15,290 nt of DNA, from positions 1 through 15,290 of the forward strand of contig CAZFCJ010000082.1 in assembly GCA_964517315.1 (NCBI GenBank), in the 5' to 3' direction. The notes under the pieces are model-generated. The model did not search any database and was not told where the DNA came from. It was given only the letters and a program-made list of their open reading frames with translations. This stretch comes from DASWJQ01 sp964517315 (GTDB lineage Bacteria > Chloroflexota > Anaerolineae > Anaerolineales > E44-bin32). Shown in pieces: positions 1 through 7,288 of the stretch (its first letter is position 1; the number at the start of each line of letters is the position of its first letter). Position numbers and translations under genes: made by a program.

Positions 1-10
1 CCCAAGAATG

Positions 11-19
11 TGCAATAAT
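11..19 (+). promoter_or_regulatory. possible extended -10 promoter of the amidase gene
   Basis: TGCAATAAT matches an extended -10 box (TG, one base, then AATAAT). It would place a transcription start near position 26 and leave a leader of about 22 nt before the ATG at 48. GGGAAGG at 39-45 can serve as ribosome-binding site, although only two bases separate it from the ATG. Any -35 element would lie outside the window, so this is tentative. Confidence 0.3.
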
Positions 20-47
20 GATGGTTCGAGTTTAGCACGGGAAGGCT

Positions 48-860
48 ATGACCGAGCACAGCGAGCCCCACATTCGTGACACCTCGAGCCCGGGCGCGCG
101 GGTGGTCATGCGCAATCTGGCGGTGGCGCTGACGACTTCCGCCATTCTGGCCACCGTGTTCACGGCCTGGACGCCGGCCAGCCTGAGCCCCGGTGAGCTG
201 GCCGGCCAGCTGGCGGCGGCGGTCGAGTCCGAGCCTCAGATGACGGCGGCCCCGGCGGCCGGTGAGATGGCCGAAGACCGCGGACTGCGCATCGGGATCG
301 TCGCCGGCCATTCCGGCGTGGACGAAGACACAGGCATGAGCGATCCCGGCGCGGTATGTCCGGATGGCTTGACCGAGAGGGAGATCAACGAATCGATCGC
401 TGAACGTGTGGTGCGCGGTCTGGAGGCGGCCGGCTTTCAGCCCGACCTGCTGCAGGAATTCGACGATCGCCTGGTCGGATACAGGGCACTGGCCCTGGTG
501 TCCATTCACGCCGACTCATGTACGCCGATCAACGACCAGGCCACCGGGTACAAGGTGGCGGCCGCGGTCGACACCGCCGTCCCTGACCGGGCGCAGCGGC
601 TGGTGGCCTGTCTTGCCGACCGGTATGGTGAGGCCACCGGTTTGCGTTACCATCCTGATAGTATTACCCGTGATATGACCGGGTATCATACTTTCTACGA
701 AATTCACAGTCAGACCCCGGCGGTGATTATCGAAGTGGGTTTTATGTATCTGGATCGTGGGTTCCTGACGGAGCATCCCGAGCGAGCGGCGCGGGGAGTA
801 GTGGAGGGCGTTCTGTGCTACATTCACAACGAGCCGATCGATCCAGCTGGTGGCAGCTAA
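48..860 (+). CDS. N-acetylmuramoyl-L-alanine amidase (Amidase_3 family), membrane-anchored
   Basis: This is a zinc-dependent peptidoglycan amidase, which cleaves the bond between N-acetylmuramic acid and L-alanine of the stem peptide. The 270-residue protein has a short polar N-terminus and one hydrophobic segment at about 25-44 (signal anchor, no clear cleavage site). A linker follows, and the catalytic domain spans about 79-262. The family's zinc ligands can be recognised as H88 (GIVAGHSG), E110 (LTEREIN) and H154 (SIHADSC). The catalytic glutamate is E229 (VIIEVGFMYLD). The domain lacks SPOR, LysM or other wall-binding repeats, so the anchor probably holds it at the outer face of the membrane. 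The stop codon is followed after 3 nt by the GTG of an L,D-transpeptidase, so the two are probably co-translated for wall remodelling. The biological substrate and the need for an activator cannot be read from the sequence. Confidence 0.85.
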   Translation: MTEHSEPHIRDTSSPGARVVMRNLAVALTTSAILATVFTAWTPASLSPGELAGQLAAAVESEPQMTAAPAAGEMAEDRGLRIGIVAGHSGVDEDTGMSDPGAVCPDGLTEREINESIAERVVRGLEAAGFQPDLLQEFDDRLVGYRALALVSIHADSCTPINDQATGYKVAAAVDTAVPDRAQRLVACLADRYGEATGLRYHPDSITRDMTGYHTFYEIHSQTPAVIIEVGFMYLDRGFLTEHPERAARGVVEGVLCYIHNEPIDPAGGS

Positions 861-863
861 GCC

Positions 864-1880
864 GTGACGTCTGAGGAAGACCCGCTTCGTAAGGACGTCA
901 CCCGAACCCTGCGCCAGGCGCGCCAGGCGTTGCAAGAGGGGGACCGGGCCCGTGCCCGCCGCTTGGCGCGCGAGTGCGTTCGCCGCGCACCCCGGGACGA
1001 GCGCGGCTGGCTGTACTTGGCGGCGGTGTCCGAGCCCCGTTCCGCTATCGCCTACGCGAAGCGGGCCCTCGAGCTGAATCCGGAGAGCACGAACGCCCGC
1101 GAGGCCATCCACTGGCTCGCGCAGCAGCCGCCGAGCAAGGGACGGTCAACCCGATACGCGGGGCCTAAGATCCCGCCGCAAGGCGGCCTGTTCATCGCGC
1201 CGCTCGAGCGGCTCTCGCGCTGGTCTCCCATTTCACCCCAGGCGATTATTCCGGCCCTTTCGCTGCTGTTTGGGCTTGTGGTCTGGTACGGGAGTCTGCC
1301 GGTTGACGCGGGCAATCCGCGCTCCGACGTGGCGCCGGTGGCGAAGGCGTCGCACACGCCCACCTCCACGCTCACGCCCACGCCGACCAACACCGCCACG
1401 CCCACCGCGACCCCGACGAACACAGCCCCGCCGACAGCCACTCCGACCTTTACCCCCACAGCGACGCCAACACCCCGGCCGAACGCCTCGTGGGAGTATA
1501 CGCTCAATCCCGAGGCACTGGCCGACGAAGGGCGCTGGATCGATGTGGACCTGAGCGAGCAGCGGGTGACGGCCTACGAGGGGGCGGAGCCGGTGCGCAG
1601 CTTTGTGGTGTCGACTGGAACCCTGACGCACCCTACGGTCACCGGCCAGTTCCGGATCTACGTGAAGCTGCGCTGGACGGATATGTCCGGCCCCGGTTAC
1701 TACCTGCCCAATGTGCCGTATACGATGTACTTCTATCGCGGCTACGCGCTGCACGGGACCTATTGGCACGACAACTTCGGCACGCCCATGAGCCACGGCT
1801 GTGTGAACCACCGGACTGAGGACGCCGCATGGGTGTTCGACTTCGCCTCGGTCGGCACGCTGGTCAACGTCCATCCTTGA
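864..1880 (+). CDS. L,D-transpeptidase (YkuD family) with cytoplasmic TPR-like region and Thr/Pro stalk
   Basis: The enzyme is predicted to form or edit 3-3 cross-links in peptidoglycan, or to attach proteins to it, outside the membrane. The 338 residues fall into four parts: a charged helical N-terminal region (about 8-88) resembling one or two TPR hairpins (ARRLARECVRRAP, AIAYAKRALELNP); a single membrane span at about 126-146; a low-complexity Thr/Pro stalk at about 164-205; and a YkuD catalytic domain at about 225-338. The active site is clear: H297 in ALHGTYWH and S310-H311-G312-C313 in SHGCVN, with C313 as the nucleophile. The gene starts with GTG 3 nt after the amidase stop and has no good ribosome site of its own, which suggests translational coupling. 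A cytoplasmic helical repeat tied to an extracellular LDT domain is the less usual point. Confidence 0.88.
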   Translation: MTSEEDPLRKDVTRTLRQARQALQEGDRARARRLARECVRRAPRDERGWLYLAAVSEPRSAIAYAKRALELNPESTNAREAIHWLAQQPPSKGRSTRYAGPKIPPQGGLFIAPLERLSRWSPISPQAIIPALSLLFGLVVWYGSLPVDAGNPRSDVAPVAKASHTPTSTLTPTPTNTATPTATPTNTAPPTATPTFTPTATPTPRPNASWEYTLNPEALADEGRWIDVDLSEQRVTAYEGAEPVRSFVVSTGTLTHPTVTGQFRIYVKLRWTDMSGPGYYLPNVPYTMYFYRGYALHGTYWHDNFGTPMSHGCVNHRTEDAAWVFDFASVGTLVNVHP

Positions 1881-1925
1881 TGGCGTGATTCTTGCATATC
1901 CCCTCTGGGAAGAACACATTTTATC

Positions 1926-1929
1926 GGAG
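1926..1929 (+). promoter_or_regulatory. ribosome-binding site that decides the start of the second L,D-transpeptidase
   Basis: GGAG lies 11 nt before ATG 1941 but only 2 nt before the longer in-frame candidate GTG 1932. The spacing favours the ATG. Confidence 0.5.
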
Positions 1930-1940
1930 CGGTGCGCGAA

Positions 1941-2984
1941 ATGAGTGAGGACGCTCTCGTCCCGCCGAATTCCATCTCCCGGCGGGACTTCGTCAAGCTA
2001 TCGGCAATGGCCGGGCTGGGCCTGGGCCTGCCGCTCCAAGGGCGAACACCATCCTTTCGTCTCGATGAACCGGGCCTCGGTCGCGTCACCGCGCCGACCG
2101 TGGAGCTCTACGCGGAACCTTCGTTCAACAGCGGCAAGCTGGAGACCTTCCAGCGCGATGATCTTCTCCGGCTCACGGGAGCGGCGATGGGCGGACGACA
2201 GCCAGCCCACAACCGAATCTGGTATGAGGTGGAAGGGCGTGGTTACGTGCACTCGTCGCCGATCCAACCCGTTCAAAACCAGCCCAACGAACCGATGACG
2301 ACCGTCGCGGCAAGCAGCAGGCTGTTTGAGGTGACGGTCCCTTTCACGGATGCTCGCTGGAGTCCAGGTAAGGACGGCGAGTGGGCCTACCGCTTCTATT
2401 ACGGTTCGACGTATTGGGTCAATGGAGTGTTCCGGGCCAGCGACGGTGGTCTGTGGTATCGGATCATGGAGGACTGGCTTCCCTACAGGTACTACGCGCC
2501 CGCGGAGGCCTTTCGTGCCGTACTGCCCGAGGAGCTCTCCCCTGTTTCGAGCCACCTCCCCGCCCATGAGAAGCGCATCGAGGTGGACCTCCAACGCCAG
2601 TGGGTGCGCTGCTACGAGGGCAGCGATGAAGTGTTTACGACCAAGATTTCCTCAGGTCTACCCCTGAAGGGAGGTGGTTACTGGACCCCGCTGGGTGAGT
2701 ACGTCACCTTTCGCAAGCGCCCTTCCCGCCACATGGCCTCCGGCAACCGGGCCACCGGCTTCGACCTGCCGGGTGTACCGTGGGTGTCCTATTTCACGGA
2801 GGACGGGGTGGCCTTCCACGGAACCTACTGGCACAATGATTACGGAGCTCCTCGCAGCCACGGCTGTATCAACCTCACCCCGCAGGCCGCCAAGTGGATC
2901 TTTCGCTGGACGACTCCGACGGTACCTGCCCTGGATCGGGAGGTCGCGGTGGGACCCGGAAGCAGGGTCAGAGTTTACGCCTGA
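1941..2984 (+). CDS. L,D-transpeptidase (YkuD family) with twin-arginine signal
   Basis: This is a second, differently exported L,D-transpeptidase of 347 residues. The N-terminus carries a textbook Tat motif, SRRDFVK, followed by a hydrophobic stretch (LSAMAGLGLGLPLQ), so the protein is probably exported folded and may stay anchored by this segment. The middle (about 45-185) is a YVHSSPIQPV-type region resembling SH3-like wall-binding modules, including a segment rich in Tyr and Trp. The catalytic domain (about 210-345) has H293 in AFHGTYWH and the SHGCIN motif, with C309 as nucleophile. The active-site block closely matches that of the preceding LDT (HGTYWH.. 12-14 residues before SHGC), so the two catalytic domains are probably paralogues on different anchors. 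GTG 1932 is an alternative start adding three residues, but the ribosome-site spacing is worse. Confidence 0.87.
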   Translation: MSEDALVPPNSISRRDFVKLSAMAGLGLGLPLQGRTPSFRLDEPGLGRVTAPTVELYAEPSFNSGKLETFQRDDLLRLTGAAMGGRQPAHNRIWYEVEGRGYVHSSPIQPVQNQPNEPMTTVAASSRLFEVTVPFTDARWSPGKDGEWAYRFYYGSTYWVNGVFRASDGGLWYRIMEDWLPYRYYAPAEAFRAVLPEELSPVSSHLPAHEKRIEVDLQRQWVRCYEGSDEVFTTKISSGLPLKGGGYWTPLGEYVTFRKRPSRHMASGNRATGFDLPGVPWVSYFTEDGVAFHGTYWHNDYGAPRSHGCINLTPQAAKWIFRWTTPTVPALDREVAVGPGSRVRVYA

Positions 2985-3030
2985 ACCGTTGGGCGGTGCC
3001 TTGCGAAGGCAGGCTCTAACGTGCTTCTGA

Positions 3031-3048
3031 TAACAGTCCTGTTAGACT
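3031..3048 (+). promoter_or_regulatory. palindrome and extended -10 upstream of the ferredoxin gene
   Basis: TAACAG-TC-CTGTTA (3031-3044) is a perfect 6+6 inverted repeat. It overlaps an extended -10 candidate TGTTAGACT (3040-3048). The layout fits a promoter overlapped by an operator, with a start near 3055 and a leader of about 47 nt to the GTG at 3102. No convincing -35 box is visible. Confidence 0.35.
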
Positions 3049-3088
3049 ATCCAGGTAAGAATCGAGCGAGCACGAAGACGATTGGACT

Positions 3089-3093
3089 GGAGG
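3089..3093 (+). promoter_or_regulatory. ribosome-binding site deciding the ferredoxin start
   Basis: GGAGG is 8 nt before GTG 3102, an ideal spacing. The frame is open upstream to GTG 3021, but that start has no comparable ribosome site and would add 27 residues without ferredoxin character. Confidence 0.6.
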
Positions 3094-3101
3094 CTTCGCG
3101 A

Positions 3102-3487
3102 GTGGTCACTCTCGAGATGGAGGGGTACGTCTCGTTTGAGGTCCCCGGGGGCAACAGGCTGCTGAACGCGATTGAAGACAGTGGGATCGATATCCTGCAC
3201 CGCTGTGTCCTGCACCGCTGTGGGGCAACGCCAGGTGCACAACCTGCCGGGTTGAGTTCTATCGAGGTGAACCGCAGCGCATGAGCGCAGTTGAGTGTAC
3301 ACGATTGCAGGGGCAAGGCCTGTTGGGCAAGGCCCGCTTGTCGTGTCAGTGCAAGGTCGAGGGGAATATACATCTCAAACCATGGAAGACGCTCTCCAAC
3401 AGCGAGTACGAGGACCCCGGCTCGGCGCCGGCGGAAGACATCACACCCGAGCCCGAATGGGTACCCCTCGAGGAGCTCGCTGTCTAA
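3102..3487 (+). pseudogene. 2Fe-2S ferredoxin, frameshifted, with a 15-bp tandem duplication
   Basis: Reading from GTG 3102 gives a plant-type 2Fe-2S ferredoxin start (VTLEMEG.., then NRLLNAIEDSGIDILHRC). The frame then fails at the four-G run 3222-3225 and ends at a TGA at 3282-3284. From that run onward the -1 frame continues the family exactly: GNARCTTCRVEFYRGEPQRM, then LLGKARLSCQCKVEG, and an acidic tail ending at TAA 3485-3487. One extra G restores C-G-G-N-A-R-C-T-T-C and the distal LSCQ cysteine, which is the normal cluster pattern. Just before the break, 15 bases (3193-3207) are repeated perfectly at 3208-3222, giving LHRCVLHRC. As assembled, neither half can hold a cluster, because the first has only the leading Cys and the second only the last. 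An ATG at 3281 overlaps the TGA, so the second half could be re-initiated, but it would lack the cluster core. Real decay and a local assembly error both remain possible. Confidence 0.75.
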
Positions 3488-3492
3488 TTCCC

Positions 3493-3915
3493 TTGGCAAA
3501 CCAACCGCTGTTCCAGGGACTCGTAATTGACGACCGCGATCGGCCGGTCGAAGTCGCCTACGTCGGGGGCGAAGCTTTTTACGTTGTCGACGACGATGGA
3601 TTCCTGCGCCACGTGGAGAGCGAGCACGTGGATCGCCAGGTTTTGCGTGAGCTGGCACGCATGATCGAAGGGCACGAGGAGCTGATCAGCCAGGGAACGA
3701 TGAAGATGCTCGGTCAGGAGGACATTTTCACCAAGGCCATGATCGACCGCTCGCTGTCCGAGATGGAGGAAAACTTTGATCAGATGCTTAAAACCGGACT
3801 TCCCGAGCAGGCGAGATACAGCCTGGGCATAATGGGCTTTCGGGTGGTCATTGATGTCCACGGCGAGGTCCTGCGCCTGGAACAGCCGGAGGTCAGTGAC
3901 GAAGAAGGGCCCTGA
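3493..3915 (+). CDS. conserved hypothetical protein downstream of ferredoxin
   Basis: I do not recognise a named family. The 140-residue protein is soluble, acidic, and has no signal peptide, membrane span or cysteine cluster. It starts with a beta-rich segment (FQGLVIDDRDRPVEVAYVGG, then EAFYVVDDDGF). A charged helical middle follows (about 40-105, including MLGQEDIFTKAMIDRSLSEM), then a closing beta segment (GIMGFRVVIDVHGEVLRLEQ). I chose TTG 3493 because no ATG or GTG lies between the preceding stop and the start of the conserved-looking part. It is 5 nt after the ferredoxin TAA, so coupling to the ferredoxin is likely. The nearest GGAG (3472-3475) is too far to be ideal. The alternating beta/helix pattern and polar faces argue for a real gene. 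Its tight link to the ferredoxin suggests a redox-related partner, which is inference. Confidence 0.65.
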   Translation: MANQPLFQGLVIDDRDRPVEVAYVGGEAFYVVDDDGFLRHVESEHVDRQVLRELARMIEGHEELISQGTMKMLGQEDIFTKAMIDRSLSEMEENFDQMLKTGLPEQARYSLGIMGFRVVIDVHGEVLRLEQPEVSDEEGP

Positions 3916-3951
3916 GGCCTTTGTTCCTACACCCTTCTAACACAATGTGGG

Positions 3952-3957
3952 TACAAT
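3952..3957 (+). promoter_or_regulatory. possible -10 box of the thioredoxin gene
   Basis: TACAAT, preceded by TGGG, lies 34 nt before the GTG start and would give a start near 3964 and a leader of about 28 nt. No good -35 is seen. Confidence 0.3.
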
Positions 3958-3975
3958 CCGATCTGTAAATCACCT

Positions 3976-3983
3976 AAAAGGAG
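3976..3983 (+). promoter_or_regulatory. ribosome-binding site deciding the thioredoxin start
   Basis: AAAAGGAG ends 8 nt before GTG 3992, so this GTG is preferred over the upstream in-frame GTG 3947. Confidence 0.7.
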
Positions 3984-3991
3984 ATGGTTGC

Positions 3992-4828
3992 GTGGCGTTA
4001 TCTGAGAACATCGTAGAGGTATCTGAGGCCACATTCGAGCAAGACGTGCTGATGCGCTCCCACGAGGTCCCGGTCGTGGTCGATTTCTGGGCCCCGTGGT
4101 GCGGCCCGTGCAAGATGTTGGGGCCCGTTCTGGAGCGTTTGGCCATTGAAGGCGGCGGGCGGTTCACGTTGGCCAAGGTCAACGTGGATGACAACCAGAA
4201 GCTGGCCATCCGGTACGGCGTGCAGGGCATCCCGGCCGTCAAAGCGTTCCGCCAAGGCGAAGTGGTGGCACAGTTCACCGGCGCGCAGCCGGAATCCAGG
4301 GTGCGCGGCTTCATCGAGAAGCTCGCTCCCAGCCCTGCCGAGGAGGCCGTGCAAGAGGCGGGCAGCCTGCTTTCGACCCGGCACTATGACGAAGCCGAAG
4401 AGGCGTTCGGAGAGGTCCTGGCCGAGGATGAGACCAACTCGGCGGCCGCGCTCGGCTATGTCCAGAGTTTGCTCATGCAGGGCAAGGGCCGCGAGGCGCT
4501 GAAGACCTTGAAGAATTTCCCTGCGGGCAAGGAGTGGGCCGAGGCGGAGCGGCTTCAGCCGCTGGCCGAGCTGCTGGTCGAAGCGCAAGAATGCGACCGG
4601 GTTGAGCACGAGGATCCGCTTGAGGCGCAGCTGCACCACGCCGCGCTCCTCATCGAGAGCGGCAATCTGCCGGCGGCGATGGACGGCCTGCTCGGGGTGC
4701 TGCGGGAGGACAAACGTTACCGCGACGGCCTGCCAAAAGACGCCCTGCTGGGGCTGTTCGCATTGCTGGGGGACGACGATCCGCTCACTCGCGAGTACCG
4801 GGACGAGTTGGCTTCGATCCTCTTCTAA
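3992..4828 (+). CDS. CnoX/YbbN-type thioredoxin with helical-repeat C-terminus
   Basis: This is a 278-residue cytoplasmic protein. Residues 1-112 form a thioredoxin fold with the active site WAPWCGPCK (C37 and C40) and the cis-proline P81 in GIPAVKAF. Residues 113-278 are helical TPR-like repeats (EEAVQEAGSLLSTRHYDEAE, AALGYVQSLLMQGKGREAL, LEAQLHHAALLIESGNLPAA) ending in a short family tail. The size and order match CnoX (YbbN), a chaperone-redoxin that holds clients and protects cysteines during oxidative stress. The E. coli protein lacks the CGPC pair (it has SQHC), whereas this one keeps it, like the Caulobacter form, so reductase activity is expected. It follows the ferredoxin pair by 76 nt but has its own promoter-like region and a strong ribosome site. 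Naming by family is secure. The client-holding role is inferred. Confidence 0.9.
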   Translation: MALSENIVEVSEATFEQDVLMRSHEVPVVVDFWAPWCGPCKMLGPVLERLAIEGGGRFTLAKVNVDDNQKLAIRYGVQGIPAVKAFRQGEVVAQFTGAQPESRVRGFIEKLAPSPAEEAVQEAGSLLSTRHYDEAEEAFGEVLAEDETNSAAALGYVQSLLMQGKGREALKTLKNFPAGKEWAEAERLQPLAELLVEAQECDRVEHEDPLEAQLHHAALLIESGNLPAAMDGLLGVLREDKRYRDGLPKDALLGLFALLGDDDPLTREYRDELASILF

Positions 4829-4884
4829 CGAGCCGACCTGAAGAGGCGGACCTTTATGAACTTCGTCAGGCCGCAAGTCGTCTA

Positions 4885-5049
4885 ACCGCAGAGAACGCAG
4901 AGAGCGCGGAGAAGAGTTGGATCCAGCTTAGATGCTAGGAAAAGGAATTGGTTGCGCGGATCAAACCATCAGTTTTGTACACCAGCTTGTCAAACGCTAG
5001 ATTGAAATGAAGTATTAGGAATCTCTGCGTTCTTCGCGTTCTCTGCGGT
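4885..5049. repeat. inverted-repeat element, copy A (ACC + three 9-bp units per arm)
   Basis: The left arm (4885-4914) reads ACC then GCAGAGAAC, GCAGAGAGC, GCGGAGAAG. The right arm (5020-5049), read on the other strand, is ACC then GCAGAGAAC, GCGAAGAAC, GCAGAGATT. The arms agree at about 25 of 29 positions and enclose 105 bp of AT-richer sequence with no ORF. The element lies between two converging genes and fills most of the 310-bp gap 4829-5138. No target-site duplication is obvious at its ends. Confidence 0.8.
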
Positions 5050-5109
5050 GAGTCCTCCCGCTGGGACGCGGGGCAATCTGGAAAGGCCAGAGCGGAGAAG
5101 CATGAGCAT

Positions 5110-5134
5110 ACCGCCGGGATGTCCCCGGCGGTTT
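5110..5134. terminator. GC-rich hairpin between converging genes
   Basis: ACCGCCGGG (5110-5118) pairs perfectly with CCCGGCGGT (5124-5132) around a 5-nt loop. On the plus strand TTT follows, and on the minus strand the hairpin begins 7 nt after the stop codon of the KimA-like gene. It can act as a terminator for the thioredoxin transcript and probably for both directions, but the T-tract is short. Confidence 0.55.
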
Positions 5135-5138
5135 GCCT

Positions 5139-7127
5139 TCAATCGGAGCCGGGTTCCTCGCTGCCGGAGGACGGGCGTCGCATGAAGTCCTCGCGTTTCT
5201 CACCCCGGCGCCAGGCCTGGGTGCTGACGATGTGATAGGGGACGTCGATGACGACGACATCTTTGTGCTCGTGCAGCTGCCGCCGCAGATTGACGGCGGT
5301 GCGGTTGTGCAGCAGCCGCTCCCACCAGTGTTCGGCAACGAACTCGGGGATGACCACCGTGACCAGCTGGTCGGGGAACTCCTCGCGGTTGACCCGCTCG
5401 ATGTAGTCGACCAGCGGGGTCAGGATATCCCGGAAGTCGTAATCGATCAGCACCAGCTCGATGCCGGCCGTGATCACCGGAAACCTGCGCCAGCGACGTT
5501 CGATCCGCTCTCGCATTTCAGGGTTTGTGGTAATGGAAACGGCCCGGACGTCGTCGGACATCCTCTTGGCGTAGTTGAGGGCGCGGAACATGCCGCGGTG
5601 CACATCCCCAATCGGAATCAGCACGACATCTGCGACCGAGCTCAGATCATCGTTATCCACATCGCGGGTGCTCAGGGCCCTGGCGACGCTGTCGTAATGT
5701 CTCGAAATTAGCAGGAAGGCCAACACCAACAGCGGGATCGTGGCCGCCACGATCCATGCGCCCTCGAGGAATTTCGTGGCCGTAAGGATCAGGAAAACCA
5801 CGAATGTACTCGTCGCGCCGATCAGATTGACCAGGCGCTTCCACCAAACCCCGCGCTCGTAGTGGACTTCCGTGACGTCGGTCTTGAGCGATTGACCGGG
5901 GCGCAGGTTGGCGATGCGCCCCATCAACTTAAACATACCGGCCTGGGACAAACTGAAGCTCAGCATCACTCCCAGCGCGTACAGCGGCAGCATGGCGATT
6001 TCGTCTGCCTGGAAGATGACCACGATCATGGAGGAGACGATAGCCAGCACGATAATCCCCGTGCTGAACACCAGCCGGTCGCCGCGGTTGGCCATCCAGC
6101 GCGGCAGGAAGCCGTCCCGGGCCAGGAAGGAGCTGAGCCGGGGAAAGTCCTGGTAGCCGGTGTTGGCCGCCAGAAACAGGATCAGCATGGTGGAGCCCTG
6201 CACCCAGAAGTACAGGAAGCCGCGGCCGATGGTCCGGCGCGCCAGCTGCGAGAGCACGCTCTCGCCGTGGGAGGGCACGATTCCGATGTGGGTGGACAGG
6301 TAGGTGATGCCGACGAAGAGCGACATCGCCATGAACCCCATCATCACCATCGTCTGGGCGGCGTTCTTCGACTCGGGCGGCTTGAAGGCCTGGACGCCGT
6401 TGCTGATGGCTTCGATCCCGGTCAGAGCGGTGCAGCCGCCGGCGAAGGCGCGCAGCAGCAGCCAGATGTAGGCGAAGCCGACCAGGGATGTTTCGGGCGT
6501 GATGGTTTGCTCGACCGGTGGCATCGGGTCCAGCCCGAAGATACCTGTGGTTCGGGCCACGCCGATCCCGATAACGAGCCAGCCGCCCAGCACGAATGCG
6601 TAGGTGGGGACGGCGAAGATTGTGCCGCTCTCGCGGACGCCGCGCAGGTTGATCCAGGTGATGAGCGCAATGGCGCCAATCGCAAGGAGCACCCGGTAGG
6701 GGAACACCTCCGGGAAGGCCGAGGTTACCGCCCGGACGCCGGCTGAGGCGGAGACGGACACCGTCAGCACGTAATCGGTCTGCAGGGCCGCGCCGGCAAC
6801 CAAGGAGGGCAGGCGCCCCAGGTTGTCCTTCGAGACCGTGTACGCCCCGCCGCCATCGGGGTAGTGCAGGATGGTCTGCACGTAGCTGAAGATCACCATC
6901 AGCACCAGCGCAGCCACGGCCAGGCCGATCGGCAGCGTCAGGCGCAGGGCGCCGCTGCCGAGCACGACCAGCACGCCCATGATCGCTTCGGTGGCGTAGG
7001 CGTTGCTGCTGATCGGGTCCGAGGCGAACACCGCCAGCGCCCGGAACTTGTCCAGGCGCTCGTGGATCTCCATGCTGGTCGGGAAGGGCTTCCCGATCAG
7101 GAATTCTTTCACGCTCGAAATGGTCAT
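5139..7127 (-). CDS. KimA-like APC-superfamily potassium transporter with C-terminal USP-like domain
   Basis: The 662-residue membrane protein has about twelve hydrophobic spans within residues 45-475 and a cytoplasmic tail (about 480-662). Its N-terminal half strongly resembles KimA (YdaO), the proton-coupled high-affinity K+ importer of Bacillus. It shares ALAVFASDPISSNAYATEA, HYPDGGGAYTVSKDNLG and DYVLTVSVSASAG, and a TALTGIEAISNGVQAFK block. Residues recalled as K+- or proton-site residues in KimA are all present: D37, Y44, D118, Y119, T122, S126, T236 and E239. The tail has a Rossmann-like alternation (VVLIPIGDVHRGMFRALNYA, VRAVSITTNP, VVVIDVPYH), like the cytosolic domain that binds c-di-AMP in KimA. 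Nucleotide binding here is not shown. ATG 7127 has only a weak ribosome site. The gene lies 161 nt after the 52-residue membrane protein on the same strand. An amino-acid substrate cannot be excluded, but K+ is more likely. Confidence 0.82.
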   Translation of the reverse strand: MTISSVKEFLIGKPFPTSMEIHERLDKFRALAVFASDPISSNAYATEAIMGVLVVLGSGALRLTLPIGLAVAALVLMVIFSYVQTILHYPDGGGAYTVSKDNLGRLPSLVAGAALQTDYVLTVSVSASAGVRAVTSAFPEVFPYRVLLAIGAIALITWINLRGVRESGTIFAVPTYAFVLGGWLVIGIGVARTTGIFGLDPMPPVEQTITPETSLVGFAYIWLLLRAFAGGCTALTGIEAISNGVQAFKPPESKNAAQTMVMMGFMAMSLFVGITYLSTHIGIVPSHGESVLSQLARRTIGRGFLYFWVQGSTMLILFLAANTGYQDFPRLSSFLARDGFLPRWMANRGDRLVFSTGIIVLAIVSSMIVVIFQADEIAMLPLYALGVMLSFSLSQAGMFKLMGRIANLRPGQSLKTDVTEVHYERGVWWKRLVNLIGATSTFVVFLILTATKFLEGAWIVAATIPLLVLAFLLISRHYDSVARALSTRDVDNDDLSSVADVVLIPIGDVHRGMFRALNYAKRMSDDVRAVSITTNPEMRERIERRWRRFPVITAGIELVLIDYDFRDILTPLVDYIERVNREEFPDQLVTVVIPEFVAEHWWERLLHNRTAVNLRRQLHEHKDVVVIDVPYHIVSTQAWRRGEKREDFMRRPSSGSEEPGSD

Positions 7128-7153
7128 GCCACACTTATGAGCTGAATTCCGGT

Positions 7154-7193
7154 GGCCCGCATGGTTGCCAGCGTCCTATGACAATCGCGGGCC
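7154..7193 (-). promoter_or_regulatory. long-stem leader structure before the KimA-like gene
   Basis: GGCCCGC (7154-7160) and GCGGGCC (7187-7193) form a perfect 7-bp stem around a 26-nt loop in the transcript leader, ending 27 nt before the start codon. K+-transporter genes of this family are often riboswitch-controlled, but I do not see the conserved ydaO (c-di-AMP) riboswitch pattern here. This may only be a stem in a GC-rich leader. Confidence 0.25.
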
Positions 7194-7288
7194 TGAGTAG
7201 CAAGCCCGGCCTGCTCACGCGACGGTTACTCCGGAGCCTGCAGCGACGTAGGCTGAGCGTGCCTGCCAACGGACGGCGTTGAGTATGG

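Noticed and set aside
1350..1480. Repetitive ACGCC/CACC-rich DNA resembling a tandem repeat array
   Set aside because: It encodes the Thr/Pro stalk of the L,D-transpeptidase in frame and needs no other explanation.
2998..3010. Hairpin GCCTT-GCG-AAGGC after the second L,D-transpeptidase
   Set aside because: The stem is only 5 bp and no T-tract follows, so it cannot be called a terminator.
3219..3230. Programmed -1 frameshift in the ferredoxin gene
   Set aside because: The sequence TGT GGG GCA does not form an X XXY YYZ slippery heptamer in the reading frame, and the adjacent 15-bp duplication points to damage or misassembly.
3021..3284. Upstream GTG 3021 as the true ferredoxin start
   Set aside because: The added residues do not look like ferredoxin, and the GGAGG at 3089-3093 clearly serves GTG 3102.
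5862..6746. 294-codon plus-strand ORF antisense to the KimA-like gene
   Set aside because: It is rich in His, Gln and Gly with no domain, and is the complement of a clear membrane protein.
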